Below are positions 17,154-25,752 of a DNA stretch of 64,000 nt, in pieces. Origin of the DNA: Pirellulaceae bacterium. Its GTDB lineage: Bacteria > Planctomycetota > Planctomycetia > Pirellulales > Pirellulaceae. The notes under the pieces are model-generated. The model was not told the DNA's origin. It saw only the letters and a list, made by a program, of their open reading frames with translations, and searched no databases. The translations under genes were made by a program, and so were the position numbers. Where the stretch lies: positions 1 through 64,000 of the forward strand of contig JANQLU010000090.1 of assembly GCA_028280445.1 (NCBI GenBank). Direction: 5' to 3'. Within the stretch, counting starts at the first letter, position 1. The number at the start of each line of letters is the position of its first letter.

Positions 17154-17699
17154 ATGAGCGTTGTTAACATTCCAAGTTGCCTCAATTCGCTGGCGAACTT
17201 TTTGTATTCTCTGAAACGTCGAGCGACGATCAAAGAGCTTCAGCAACATTTGGAAAATCTTGAGGTCTGTCAAGAAGACCTTGTCCAATACGCGAATTTT
17301 GGTGATGCGTGTTATCGTCGCAATATCATTTGTGAAAATGAGTGGTTTGAATTGTTATGTATTTGTTGGCGCAGCGGGCAACGCAGCCCGATTCATAATC
17401 ATGCGGGGTCGACTTGCGGGTTGCGAATCATCGAGGGAACGGCGACGGAAACCGTTTTTGAACCGACTCCCAGCGGACATATCAAACCTATTCGCAGCGT
17501 TGATTTTGAACCTGGGATCGTTTGTTCGACGCAGGATGAAGAGATTCACCAGGTTTCTAATTTGCAGGATGCTGCTCAAAATTTGATGACGCTGCATATC
17601 TATTCTCCGCCTTTGAAAACGATGGATACCTTTTCGTTGTTGAACGACGAAGTAGGGACTTATCAGGTAAAAGATGAGTACATCGAGTACATGATTTAA
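17154..17699 (+). CDS. cdo: Cysteine dioxygenase type I
   Basis: A 181-residue cupin iron enzyme that oxidises cysteine to cysteine sulfinate. The three iron ligands are visible: HNH at residues 81 and 83 (SPIHNHAGSTCG) and the His of EEIHQVSN at about 132. The Tyr in LHIYSPP (about 150) and the Cys in AGSTCG (about 88) match the Tyr157/Cys93 pair that forms a thioether cofactor in mammals; bacterial members usually have Gly at the Cys position. The start at ATG 17154 follows GGAGAG; an in-frame GTG at 17142 is the alternative. The TauE/SafE exporter lies 74 nt downstream on the same strand, fitting cysteine to sulfinate to sulfite followed by export. Confidence 0.92.
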   Translation: MSVVNIPSCLNSLANFLYSLKRRATIKELQQHLENLEVCQEDLVQYANFGDACYRRNIICENEWFELLCICWRSGQRSPIHNHAGSTCGLRIIEGTATETVFEPTPSGHIKPIRSVDFEPGIVCSTQDEEIHQVSNLQDAAQNLMTLHIYSPPLKTMDTFSLLNDEVGTYQVKDEYIEYMI

Positions 17700-17773
17700 G
17701 CTCTTCAAAAAATTCAGATAAATAAACTAACGGACAGTTTTTCGCTCGACGCGAGCAACTGTGAGCTTTCCTC

Positions 17774-18637
17774 ATGGAATTCCTATATGAAAATCCTGGA
17801 ATGATCGGTGCCCTGGTGGCACTGGGGATTTTTATCGGTTCATTGACGGGGATGTTTGGGATCGGCGGCGCATTTATCGCAACGCCGGTGATGATCACGT
17901 TGATCGGTATCGAGTCGACGTTGGCCATCGGTTGCAGCATGGGGTTTACGTTGTTCAATGGCGCGCTCAGTGGCGTGCACCATTTTCGCAAAGGCAACTA
18001 CTCACGATGGGCTTCGCCTCCGGTCGCCATTGGCGCGGCCGTCGGTATTTTGGCAGGATTTCTGCTGCATTTGTATTTTGCCTCTTCGTTGAGCGGCCCA
18101 GGGTTTGAACGGCTGATCAATGGTTTGTATTTTTTGATTTTGATTCCAATTGGATTGATCGTCTGGAGGAGATCCTCAAAACAACCTGAATCCGTGGAGC
18201 CTAATGAGCCGCGGCTGGTTCATCGCATCAAACTCCCGCCGATGAAAGATGTCGGTCACGGATTGTCCGTCAGTCTTGCGCTGATGTTTTTGATTGGTGC
18301 GGCGATTGGTTTGCTCAAAGGGTTGATCGGCATCGGAGGCGGAGTCATTTTGGTGCCGATTTTGGTGATGTTCGTCGGGCTTTCTCCGCACAAGGCTGTT
18401 GGGACAAGTTTGTCGTTGGTGATCACCAGTTCGTTGTTGGGCCTGATTTTGTATGCCTGGAAAGGGCAATTTGATCTGTGGATCGTCGGCGCTTTTTTGC
18501 TGGGCAGTATTGTCGGGGTTCAGATCGGAACACGATTGAACAAAGTTGTCGATGGCAAGCAGTTGATCAAGTTGTTTGCGGTTTTGATTTTCGCTTTTAG
18601 CGCGTTTTTGTTGTTTGAGATTGTGACGAGTTTGTAG
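17774..18637 (+). CDS. Sulfite exporter TauE/SafE family membrane protein
   Basis: A 287-residue integral membrane protein with about eight hydrophobic segments. It has two repeats each carrying the family-typical Gly-rich turn: GSLTGMFGIGGAFIATPVMI near residue 30 and GLLKGLIGIGGGVILVPILV near residue 190. The family exports sulfite, sulfoacetate or related organosulfur anions. Its position just after cysteine dioxygenase suggests removal of sulfite made from cysteine sulfinate, although the aminotransferase step is not encoded next to it. The stop codon TAG begins a short GTAGGGC stretch resembling the family-3 repeat edge found at other gene ends in this window. Confidence 0.9.
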   Translation: MEFLYENPGMIGALVALGIFIGSLTGMFGIGGAFIATPVMITLIGIESTLAIGCSMGFTLFNGALSGVHHFRKGNYSRWASPPVAIGAAVGILAGFLLHLYFASSLSGPGFERLINGLYFLILIPIGLIVWRRSSKQPESVEPNEPRLVHRIKLPPMKDVGHGLSVSLALMFLIGAAIGLLKGLIGIGGGVILVPILVMFVGLSPHKAVGTSLSLVITSSLLGLILYAWKGQFDLWIVGAFLLGSIVGVQIGTRLNKVVDGKQLIKLFAVLIFAFSAFLLFEIVTSL

Positions 18638-18707
18638 GGCGTGAATGCCCCGGGTGGCACTGGCTCTGCCCAATGATGTCCGGCAAATGTCGTACGCAGA
18701 GACAATG
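18638..18707. repeat. Single arm of the family-4 repeat
   Basis: GGTGGCACTGGCTCTGCC at about 18652-18669 matches one terminus of the family-4 element. No partner arm is close by. The 541-nt gap 18638-19178 is almost entirely made of repeat copies listed separately. Confidence 0.55.
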
Positions 18708-18775
18708 TGAGCGGGAAGGCGCTAGCCGCCGGTACGTCAGCGCATCGAACCGGCGGCTAGCGCCTTGCCGCTCAC
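18708..18775. repeat. Palindromic repeat, family 2, copy B
   Basis: The left arm (TGAGCGGGAAGGCGCTAGCC onward) pairs with the right arm (ACCGGCGGCTAGCGCCTTGC onward, 18749-18775). One base in the left arm differs from copy A (GGGAAGG for GGCAAGG). Confidence 0.85.
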
Positions 18776-18858
18776 AGGATTTGGTTCGCTCGGAACCTCA
18801 CCCTCCCGAAACCAACGCCAGAAAACTAACGCTTCTAAATCCCGAACATCATTGGGCA

Positions 18859-18997
18859 ATCACTGGCTCAGCCGGCTCTGCCAGTGATTTGCCCGTTTGA
18901 CTCCCAGTTTTTCGTTCAATTGAAGTACAAACTTTCGTTCAATTGAAGTACCAACAACCCCACAATACTGCCATCACTGGCAGAGCCAGTGGCACCC
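18859..18997. repeat. Composite repeat, family 4, copy 1
   Basis: The ends are inverted (ATCACTGGCTCAGCCGGCTC on the left, GGCAGAGCCAGTGGCACC on the right). The interior carries two direct copies of TTCGTTCAATTGAAGTAC at about 18913-18953. The same terminus-interior-terminus order is seen at 31123-31241, and more diverged at 25564-25719. No ORF is present, so it behaves like a non-autonomous mobile element. Confidence 0.65.
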
Positions 18998-19049
18998 AAG
19001 CTGTGTTGAAACTTGGTCCCTCGCTCACTAGGATTTTGCATTAAACAAA

Positions 19050-19138
19050 AATCACAACCCGAAACGTAAGTGAGGGACCACGTTTCGCCGTAAATCAGCG
19101 CGGTTTTGGTCCCTCGCTCACGCTTCGGGTTATGATTT
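19050..19138. repeat. Palindromic repeat, family 1, copy B
   Basis: The arms are at about 19050-19080 and 19106-19138. The left arm has drifted (ACGTAAGTGAGGGACC), while the right arm keeps GGTCCCTCGCTCACGCTTCG. A truncated arm of the same family (CTTGGTCCCTCGCTCAC) precedes it at about 19012-19028. Confidence 0.8.
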
Positions 19139-19160
19139 GGTTGCCAACCAATGATGAATC

Positions 19161-19182
19161 GGCCGGTGGGAACCGGCCCTAC
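19161..19182. repeat. Family-3 repeat half-site overlapping a stop codon
   Basis: GGCCGGTGGGAACCGGCCCT followed by AC is one arm of the family-3 hairpin. Read on the minus strand its edge GTAGGGCCGG supplies the TAG stop codon (19179-19181) of the molybdopterin oxidoreductase. Confidence 0.75.
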
Positions 19183-22040
19183 GCTTGTTCGTCGAGGTAG
19201 AACAGACTTTCGTCGGGGCGGAGTGGGCGGTTGAGCCATAGTGGTCGTCGCAAATTGTTTGGCCCGGGCGCCGGGCGGGTCATGGCTAACCACTGACGAT
19301 AGATTTCCATCGACTTGTTTGTGTCAACAGAAACATCACCATAGTTGTCATCAGCGTCGGCTTTGACACAGGTCACTTTTTGATGCCAACAATGCATGCC
19401 GCTGATTGGGTCTGGATGGACGGGAAAGGTCAAGTTTTGATGCACTCCACCGTCGTTCCAAAATATTCTCGACGTATCGGCATCGTCACTTTTAAATCCA
19501 CGAATATTTCCAACGTGCTTCATCGACCAAACACCGTTGTCGTTGGTAATTTCGACTTCGTTGGTGGCCCAACGATTTGCTGCGGGGTCTTGTTTTCGCC
19601 GCCAGCGACCCAAGTGATGTGAGCAGGCGATTACGCCGGGTTTGATCGCTTCGGTCACCCAGACTCGGTCCACAAAATAACCGATATCGGTTGTCACACG
19701 AACGAGGTCGCCTGTTTTGACACCGAGTTTTTCACCGTCAGATGTGTGAATCCAGACGGGATTCTGGTTGGCGATTTCGGCCAGCCATTTTGCGTTTCCA
19801 CTGCGCGAGTGAATCAGCGTTGGCAGCCGATAAGTCGGCAGTAGCGTAAACTCGTTTTTGGTGCGATCAATTTTCGAGTGATGAACGTGTGATTTGATGT
19901 AAGTCGGAAGTTGATATTCGGGCCAACCCCAATCGATCATGGTTTGAGAAAAGAATTCCTGAAGTTTACTGGGAGTTTTAAATCCGACTCGCGGTTGGCC
20001 GTCGACCATGACGCCGATGATTTCCCCATTTTTTGTGATCTGGCCGGTATCGTCGTCAATTTCGCTGTCTTCAAGTGCGGATTCCGGCACGACCGCCATG
20101 TGTTTTTCGTAGGATTTCTTTTCGACTTCGAAAGCTCCGTAGCGGCGCATGTATTCCAACGGATCGAGACCCGCTTCCGCCGCGGTTTCTGGCAGCCCTG
20201 GAGTTTTCTCAAAGATAAATTGGTAATACTCGTCGACAGTAATTTTTTCACCGGGGCGATAAGGCGACATGAAATGTTCACGGATTCCGAGGTCGCCTTT
20301 TTTGTCGATGTTCCACGAAAGTTCCAGCCAGAATTCGTCTTCTTCCCAAACCTCGCCCGGATTCGCTTCATAGGTGAACTCGACCGGTTTCCCCGCACGA
20401 CGAGCGGCTTCGCGCAGAATCGGCTGCCGAAAAGCGATCCATAAACCGCTATGGGTTTCGTAACTGTTGAGATCGTGACGTTCGCTGGCGTGCCCCATCG
20501 GAATCACGTAATCCGCGAAATAGGCGGTTTCGTTCCAAGTCGGAGTCATCGCGATGTGGCAACCGATTTTGGATTCGTCCTGTAGCACCTCGATCCACGA
20601 AAAACCGTCCGGGTAGCTCCAAACGGGATTGAACACGCGGGTGAAATACGTGTCGATCGTTGCTCGGTTTTCTTTCAGGAAATGAGGCAGGAGAAAACTC
20701 AGTTCGTAGTGAGCCAATGGGTATTCGTCAGGAAAATGCAATCCGTTCCAGAATTTGACGGCGGGCGGTTTGTCAAAAAAATCGGGTTTGAATTTATTCC
20801 AGCCACTTGGCGACGTGCCGCCGACCGTGCCGACGCTGCCGGTCAAGACATTCAGAAAATGCAGTGCTCGAGAAACGCACCAACCACCAAGGTTGCCGCT
20901 CGAAGCGCTACGCCAGTTGTGAGTTGCCAGTCGTGTACCGGCTTTCCCAGCCGCAATCGCAACCTCGACAATTTGCTGGCGATCGACTCCCGATTCCGCT
21001 TCGGCAAATTCGGGAGTGTATTCTGCGAACTCGGACCGAAGTGCGCTGATGAAGTTGTCAAAATTCATTTCAGCATCGGGTTGTTTTGCACGCAGATAGT
21101 CGCGCCAATTGACCCAGTGATAGAGAAAATCGCGATTGATTAAATCATGGTCAATGATCACTTTGGCCATGGCCAATAAAACGGCGGCTTCACTGCCAGG
21201 TTGAGTTGGAAACCAGTGATCGGCAACGCTGGCAGTGTTCGATAATCGTGGGTCGAGGACGGCAAGTTTCGCACCGGACATCAACCCTTCGATGATCCGT
21301 TGGGCATGCGGGTTGAAGTAATGTCCCGATTCGAGATGGGCGCTGACCAACAAGATAAAATCGGCGTTGGCGTGGTCGGGAGACGGCCGATCAAATCCGT
21401 GCCAAATCGCGTAACCGAACCGCGCTCCGGCCGAGCAGATATTGGTATGGCTATTGTGGCCGTCAACTCCCCAGGCTTGTAAAACGCGGTTCGTGTACCC
21501 TTCGTGTCCCGGACGACCGACGTGATAAACAATTTCGTTGTTGCGACCGTCGTAAAGAGCTTTGGCGATGCGGTCGCCGATTTCTTCGAGAACTTGGGCC
21601 CATTCAACACGTTGCCATTTTCCACTGCCGCGTTTCCCGACGCGCTTCAGCGGATAGAGGATTCGGTCAACGTCTTTGATTTGATTGATCGTCGCCGGTC
21701 CTTTTGCACAGTTGCGCCCGCGACTGCCGGGGTGATACGGATTGCCTTCGAATTTTTGAACTTCGTTGGTTTCCTGGTCGATGTAGCCAACCAGACCGCA
21801 GGCGGATTCACAATTGAAACAGGTGGTCGGGATGATCGAATAATTGCGCTCTTTTTTGACTGGCCAGGATTTTGCATCGAGTTCGGTCCAATTGTCCCAC
21901 TGTTCCATCGGCGGAAACCGTTCCAAACTGACCGACTCGCACGAAGCCGATTCGTGCGGCGAAAGTTTGCCGTCGAGATCCGGAATGATCCGGAGGGTCG
22001 TCGCGATTTTCTCAATGAAACTGCGTTTTTGTTGCGACAT
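19179..22040 (-). CDS. Molybdopterin-dependent oxidoreductase catalytic subunit
   Basis: A 953-residue member of the DMSO-reductase (CISM) superfamily, which transfers electrons to or from a small substrate at a molybdenum or tungsten bis-MGD centre. An N-terminal [4Fe-4S] site is formed by Cys74, Cys77, Cys81 and Cys111 (CFNCESACG ... RGRNCAKG). Cys202 in HTNICSAGARFGY is the likely metal ligand. MGD-binding blocks (LLVSAHLESGHYF, AVLDPRLSNTASVADHW) and a C-terminal molydopterin-binding domain (VWIHTSDGEKLGVKTGDLVR) follow. No twin-arginine signal is seen, so a cytoplasmic location is inferred. The partner subunit lies 8 nt upstream. The substrate cannot be named; a polysulfide/thiosulfate reductase-like or formate dehydrogenase-like role is possible. 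Confidence 0.88.
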   Translation of the reverse strand: MSQQKRSFIEKIATTLRIIPDLDGKLSPHESASCESVSLERFPPMEQWDNWTELDAKSWPVKKERNYSIIPTTCFNCESACGLVGYIDQETNEVQKFEGNPYHPGSRGRNCAKGPATINQIKDVDRILYPLKRVGKRGSGKWQRVEWAQVLEEIGDRIAKALYDGRNNEIVYHVGRPGHEGYTNRVLQAWGVDGHNSHTNICSAGARFGYAIWHGFDRPSPDHANADFILLVSAHLESGHYFNPHAQRIIEGLMSGAKLAVLDPRLSNTASVADHWFPTQPGSEAAVLLAMAKVIIDHDLINRDFLYHWVNWRDYLRAKQPDAEMNFDNFISALRSEFAEYTPEFAEAESGVDRQQIVEVAIAAGKAGTRLATHNWRSASSGNLGGWCVSRALHFLNVLTGSVGTVGGTSPSGWNKFKPDFFDKPPAVKFWNGLHFPDEYPLAHYELSFLLPHFLKENRATIDTYFTRVFNPVWSYPDGFSWIEVLQDESKIGCHIAMTPTWNETAYFADYVIPMGHASERHDLNSYETHSGLWIAFRQPILREAARRAGKPVEFTYEANPGEVWEEDEFWLELSWNIDKKGDLGIREHFMSPYRPGEKITVDEYYQFIFEKTPGLPETAAEAGLDPLEYMRRYGAFEVEKKSYEKHMAVVPESALEDSEIDDDTGQITKNGEIIGVMVDGQPRVGFKTPSKLQEFFSQTMIDWGWPEYQLPTYIKSHVHHSKIDRTKNEFTLLPTYRLPTLIHSRSGNAKWLAEIANQNPVWIHTSDGEKLGVKTGDLVRVTTDIGYFVDRVWVTEAIKPGVIACSHHLGRWRRKQDPAANRWATNEVEITNDNGVWSMKHVGNIRGFKSDDADTSRIFWNDGGVHQNLTFPVHPDPISGMHCWHQKVTCVKADADDNYGDVSVDTNKSMEIYRQWLAMTRPAPGPNNLRRPLWLNRPLRPDESLFYLDEQA

Positions 22041-22048
22041 GCTGATTC

Positions 22049-23710
22049 CTAACTCAGTGCAATTTTTTGGGGTGCGCGGACCCAGATGTGTTCAGCGATG
22101 TAAAGACCGACGAGTGTGGTCAATCCCGCCATGGGCAATAACCAGGGCTGGCCCGTGATGGTAAACCCGAGTGGAACCAAACATCCGATCAGCACGACTC
22201 CCAGCCAGTAGAGTTTCGCGTATTGCCCTTTTGCAATCATCAATGCAACCGTTTTTGCGTCTTTGGTCGGGTGGGTGATTGATAATTCAAACCAATCGAT
22301 CAGTAGTTTGACACCGATGGAAATGGCCAACGTCAGTCCGATAAATTTGCTCCAACTGTCATTGGCAAACGGTGCAAACAACGAAAATGTTGCGGCGCCG
22401 GCCATGATTGAATGAATCAACATGTGAACGGGCAGCAATGGGCTTTGCCAAAAATCTCGGCCTTTTGCCTGAGCAAACAAAAATGCCGTATAGATGGCGG
22501 TCATGGCCGCGGCAAGAACCAGCAGCCAGCCGACCACTTGGTGAATGACATCGATCAGGAAAAGTTTTGAAACGATCCAGGCGACGATCAATGCTCCAAA
22601 TATTGAAATGACATAAGCTCCCCGGACAAGCCATGATTTCCATTGAGGACGCAGAAGTACGTAGAGAAACCGTTTTGGTTGATCGAGGTCGATTGTCAGC
22701 AAGTATCCAGTGGCCGCCATAAACACGCATGTCAATGCAATCCCAAACCACAGCATAAATTCGGAGACCTTGGCAATACCCGTGAGACTGGCAAACACAG
22801 GCAAGATGGCTGTGCCGGCTGCGATCGCTTTGGTCCAAACGTAAGACGTTACTTGCCACCCCCACAAATCGCCCTTTCGCGGAGCATCGTAGGCACGCCG
22901 CGTCAGTTCTGTTTTGACATTATTCGCTTGTTCTACTTGTGTTGGGCTGGTTTTATCCGGAACGAGAACGCCATCGCCGAATTCGCCAAGATTCAGAAAT
23001 TTTTCCAGTGAATCAATGACGCTTGGCGAACCGTTTGATTTGTTGGTCGACTCGGCAGCGATACGTTTTTCGACGTATTTTGCGTAATGGCCGACACCCG
23101 TTTTTTGTTCTCCGCCCCACAACGATCCGGCCAACGGTTCTGTGGCTGTCGGGTCGAGCGACGAATGATCGCCGTCGATGTAGAACAGTGCTGGTTTGGT
23201 TCCTTTTTCGATTTTTCTCGCCGTTACCTTTTCTCGTGATTTGAGCTGCGAGATTTTGGAATTTGGATCGTCGAGGTCTCCTGAGATAATCGCTTGGGTC
23301 GGACAGACATTGACGCAGGCCGGCTCAAGATTTTTTTCGACGCGGTGCGCACAATAATTGCATTTCGCGGCGGTGTGTGTGTTGGGATCGATGTACAGCG
23401 CGTCGTATGGGCAGGCTTGCATACAAGCTTTGCAGCCGATGCAACGGCGATTGTCAAAATCGACGATACCGTTGTCGAGCCGATGCAACGCAGTGGTCGG
23501 ACAAATGCTCACACAGGGCGCATCATCACAGTGATTGCAACGCATGACGGAAAACAATCGCGTCGACCGAGGAAACTCACCTTTTTCGATGTATTTGACC
23601 CATGTCCGGTTTACACCAACCGCAACGTCATGCTCCGATTTGCAGGCGACGGTGCAGGCGTGACAACCGATACAACGGCGATTGTCAATGATAAAACCGA
23701 GGTTCGGCAT
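22049..23710 (-). CDS. Fused 4-cluster ferredoxin subunit and NrfD-like membrane anchor
   Basis: A 553-residue protein joining two subunits that are usually separate. Residues 1-175 are an electron-transfer domain with 16 cysteines in four [4Fe-4S] motifs: CIGCHACTVAC, CNHCDDAPC...CP, CIGCKACMQAC and CNYCAHRV...CVNVCP. A ~110-residue hydrophilic linker leads to an NrfD/PsrC/DmsC-like membrane part of about eight helices (from SYVWTKAIAAGTAILPVFAS to the C-terminus), expected to exchange electrons with quinone. Neither half has an export signal, so the FeS half should face the cytoplasm with the catalytic subunit. It is the first gene of a two-gene operon. The fusion is genuine in frame, with no stop between the halves. 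Confidence 0.88.
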   Translation of the reverse strand: MPNLGFIIDNRRCIGCHACTVACKSEHDVAVGVNRTWVKYIEKGEFPRSTRLFSVMRCNHCDDAPCVSICPTTALHRLDNGIVDFDNRRCIGCKACMQACPYDALYIDPNTHTAAKCNYCAHRVEKNLEPACVNVCPTQAIISGDLDDPNSKISQLKSREKVTARKIEKGTKPALFYIDGDHSSLDPTATEPLAGSLWGGEQKTGVGHYAKYVEKRIAAESTNKSNGSPSVIDSLEKFLNLGEFGDGVLVPDKTSPTQVEQANNVKTELTRRAYDAPRKGDLWGWQVTSYVWTKAIAAGTAILPVFASLTGIAKVSEFMLWFGIALTCVFMAATGYLLTIDLDQPKRFLYVLLRPQWKSWLVRGAYVISIFGALIVAWIVSKLFLIDVIHQVVGWLLVLAAAMTAIYTAFLFAQAKGRDFWQSPLLPVHMLIHSIMAGAATFSLFAPFANDSWSKFIGLTLAISIGVKLLIDWFELSITHPTKDAKTVALMIAKGQYAKLYWLGVVLIGCLVPLGFTITGQPWLLPMAGLTTLVGLYIAEHIWVRAPQKIALS

Positions 23711-23835
23711 TTACTGACTCTAAAGGATGTGGTGTCGCTGTTTTTATTCACCATGTCCAAGATAACCGCTGGGTTTGTTTTGTTGTACACCTCGTCGCAA
23801 AAGATTTTTTGTTTCGATCTGGTTTGGCCAATTCC

Positions 23836-23866
23836 AAAAAAAACGCCAACCAATTCGGTCGGCGTT
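23836..23866 (-). terminator. Rho-independent terminator after the Bax-inhibitor-1 gene
   Basis: On the minus strand the RNA forms a 10-bp stem (AACGCCGACC/GGTTGGCGTT, with one G-U pair) around a 5-nt loop (GAATT), followed by a run of U (A8 on the plus strand, including stem bases). It begins 25 nt beyond the stop codon of the gene at 23891. Confidence 0.85.
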
Positions 23867-23890
23867 AGAAATTTTGATCTTTTCAGTTAG

Positions 23891-24691
23891 TTATCGTCGC
23901 AATGCCATGAGCAGGCGGATCACATACCAGAACAGAATCGCGACCGAAGCAAACAATGCCAAAGCAGCGGCCACGTGTTGGTCGGTGCGATAATGGTGCA
24001 TCACGTTTGACGTGTCATAAAGGATATATCCACAAGCCAAAACGATCATGGCACAGGCGAAAAACGGTCCCAATAGCCCACTACCGCCAAAGAAAAAACT
24101 GGCGATGATAAATGCAAAGGCTGCCAAGCTGCCAACGATCAAAAACATTCTCAAAAACGAGAAATCAATGCGGGACACAAATACTGCGACCGTCAGGCCG
24201 ACAAAGACGATGCCTGTGATGATGCCCGCTGCCGGTACGATGCCTTCGAATTGAGGTACCATCGTCGCATACGCCAGCAAAGGCAGGAAGAAAATCGCCT
24301 CAGCCACAACATACAGCGAAAGTCCTGCATATTGCACTGCTTTGGAAGTCGAACTTGACGCCCAATAACGTGCCACCCAACCAACACCAATAAAGCCAAA
24401 AAAGATGATGAGAAACATCATTGGATTGACGTTTCGAATCAAACCAACCACTTGCTCCCGGAATACTGCCAGTAACAGCCATTCCAGCAAGGCAAATGCC
24501 AGGACAGCAGCGCCCAAATGCAAATACGTTCGCCGAATGAATCCAAGCCGCTCGACTTGCTCGGCATTTGCAGCAGCGTATGGGTTGTAGGGCATCGACG
24601 TTTGCCCAAACATACCCGGATGTTGTTGCGCCTGTGGCTGGCGATACGGGTTTTGGTCGCCGTGATAAGGATCTTGATTGTAATTTGACAT
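23891..24691 (-). CDS. Bax inhibitor-1/YccA family membrane protein
   Basis: A 266-residue polytopic membrane protein. A Gln/Asn/Pro/Tyr-rich cytoplasmic N-terminus (MSNYNQDPYHGDQNPYRQPQ) is followed by seven hydrophobic segments typical of the BI-1 (TMBIM) family, which forms pH-dependent calcium leak channels or regulates membrane proteases in bacteria. I chose ATG 24691 because AAGGCA lies 7-8 nt upstream; an in-frame ATG at 24745 would add 18 residues. A strong terminator lies just downstream, so the gene is probably monocistronic at its 3-prime end. The exact cellular role is unknown. Confidence 0.9.
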   Translation of the reverse strand: MSNYNQDPYHGDQNPYRQPQAQQHPGMFGQTSMPYNPYAAANAEQVERLGFIRRTYLHLGAAVLAFALLEWLLLAVFREQVVGLIRNVNPMMFLIIFFGFIGVGWVARYWASSSTSKAVQYAGLSLYVVAEAIFFLPLLAYATMVPQFEGIVPAAGIITGIVFVGLTVAVFVSRIDFSFLRMFLIVGSLAAFAFIIASFFFGGSGLLGPFFACAMIVLACGYILYDTSNVMHHYRTDQHVAAALALFASVAILFWYVIRLLMALRR

Positions 24692-24870
24692 GACAGTGCC
24701 TTTTTTGAATCCAATCGATTGCTGAGACAAGCGTATCCCGAACAAAATTAAGGGTCAACTTGTATTCGTTAGCGATTTCTGGTTCTTTGGATTTTAGCGG
24801 GATTTATCCGAATTGACACGTCGTGATTCCCCTAACGAAAATCGCGAGAAAGACGCGTTACATTGAATAC

Positions 24871-24899
24871 TTGACAGCATCGTACCGGGGTTTCAAAAT
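24871..24899 (+). promoter_or_regulatory. Candidate promoter for dcd
   Basis: TTGACA at 24871-24876 and CAAAAT at 24894-24899 are 17 nt apart. The -35 is perfect, while the -10 matches 4 of 6. The predicted 5-prime leader is about 57 nt. Confidence 0.4.
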
Positions 24900-24962
24900 C
24901 CTCATTGACAACATTAAGGAAAATTCTTTTTTCGCGAATTTTAACTATTACGGACGTTCAGG

Positions 24963-25535
24963 ATGATACTTTCGGGCGACGAAATCCACCAAAATCTAGG
25001 TACCAATATCCACATTGATCCGTTTGATCCTGAAAAGTTGAACCCGAATAGTTACAACCTTTCGCTGCATGATGAGTTACTGATTTACGAAGAGGTTGTC
25101 CTGGATATGAAAAAGGTCAACCGAACGCGGCGAATTATGATTCCAGAAAAAGGGTTGATTCTGCAACCAAATCAGTTGTATCTGGCTCGCACGGTCGAAC
25201 GGACGGAAACCCACAATCTGGTCCCCATGATCGAAGGGCGATCGTCGATCGGACGTTTGGGATTGTTTGTCCATGTGACCGCTGGATTTGGCGATGTCGG
25301 TTTTGCCGGCTACTGGACTTTGGAAATGTTCGCGGTGCAACCGATCCGAATCTATCCCTTCGTTCCCATCTGCCAGATTTTTTACCACCAGATTGTCGGT
25401 GAAATTACCGAATACCGCAGCGACAAGTATCAAAACAACGTCGATATCCAACCGAGCCTGTTGTTCAAAGAGCTCAATCCAAGTGCCGAAAGCGATTCGC
25501 AGATGCGGTTGGAGTTTTCTAAAGCCAGTGAGTAG
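24963..25535 (+). CDS. dcd: dCTP deaminase
   Basis: A 190-residue homotrimeric enzyme of the dUTPase fold that converts dCTP to dUTP, feeding thymidylate synthesis in the cytoplasm. Family motifs are present: LNPNSYNLSLHD near residue 28, the nucleotide loop IEGRSSIGRLGLFVHVTAGF around residues 90-109, and GFAGYWTLEM with the catalytic Glu. The length is normal. The bifunctional dCTP deaminase/dUTP diphosphatase subgroup cannot be excluded from sequence by eye. It is preceded by a plausible promoter and stands alone on the plus strand. Confidence 0.94.
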   Translation: MILSGDEIHQNLGTNIHIDPFDPEKLNPNSYNLSLHDELLIYEEVVLDMKKVNRTRRIMIPEKGLILQPNQLYLARTVERTETHNLVPMIEGRSSIGRLGLFVHVTAGFGDVGFAGYWTLEMFAVQPIRIYPFVPICQIFYHQIVGEITEYRSDKYQNNVDIQPSLLFKELNPSAESDSQMRLEFSKASE

Positions 25536-25563
25536 GCAGTATTAAAAAAAATGCGATCAGAGT

Positions 25564-25719
25564 GGGTGCCATTGGCCCCAGCCAGTGATTGCGATTGGTA
25601 CTCGTTGTGTTTTCGTTAACTCGATTGTCAATTAACAGTTCACGTATCATCTAAATCAGAGTTGAGCCAATCTTTATGAGTTCTCACTGGCAGAGCCGGT
25701 GGCAACCATGTTGGCACCC
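25564..25719. repeat. Composite repeat, family 4, diverged copy 2
   Basis: The left end GGTGCCATTGGCCCCAGCCA and the right end CACTGGCAGAGCCGGTGGCA are inverted relative to each other, as in the other two copies. The interior is degenerate, with TTCGTTAACTCGATTGTCAA taking the place of the TTCGTTCAATTGAAG motif. It fills most of the gap between dcd and the convergent esterase. Confidence 0.5.
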
Positions 25720-25752
25720 AGCCCGTCACTAGATGATCGCTGCTGACCCTTG

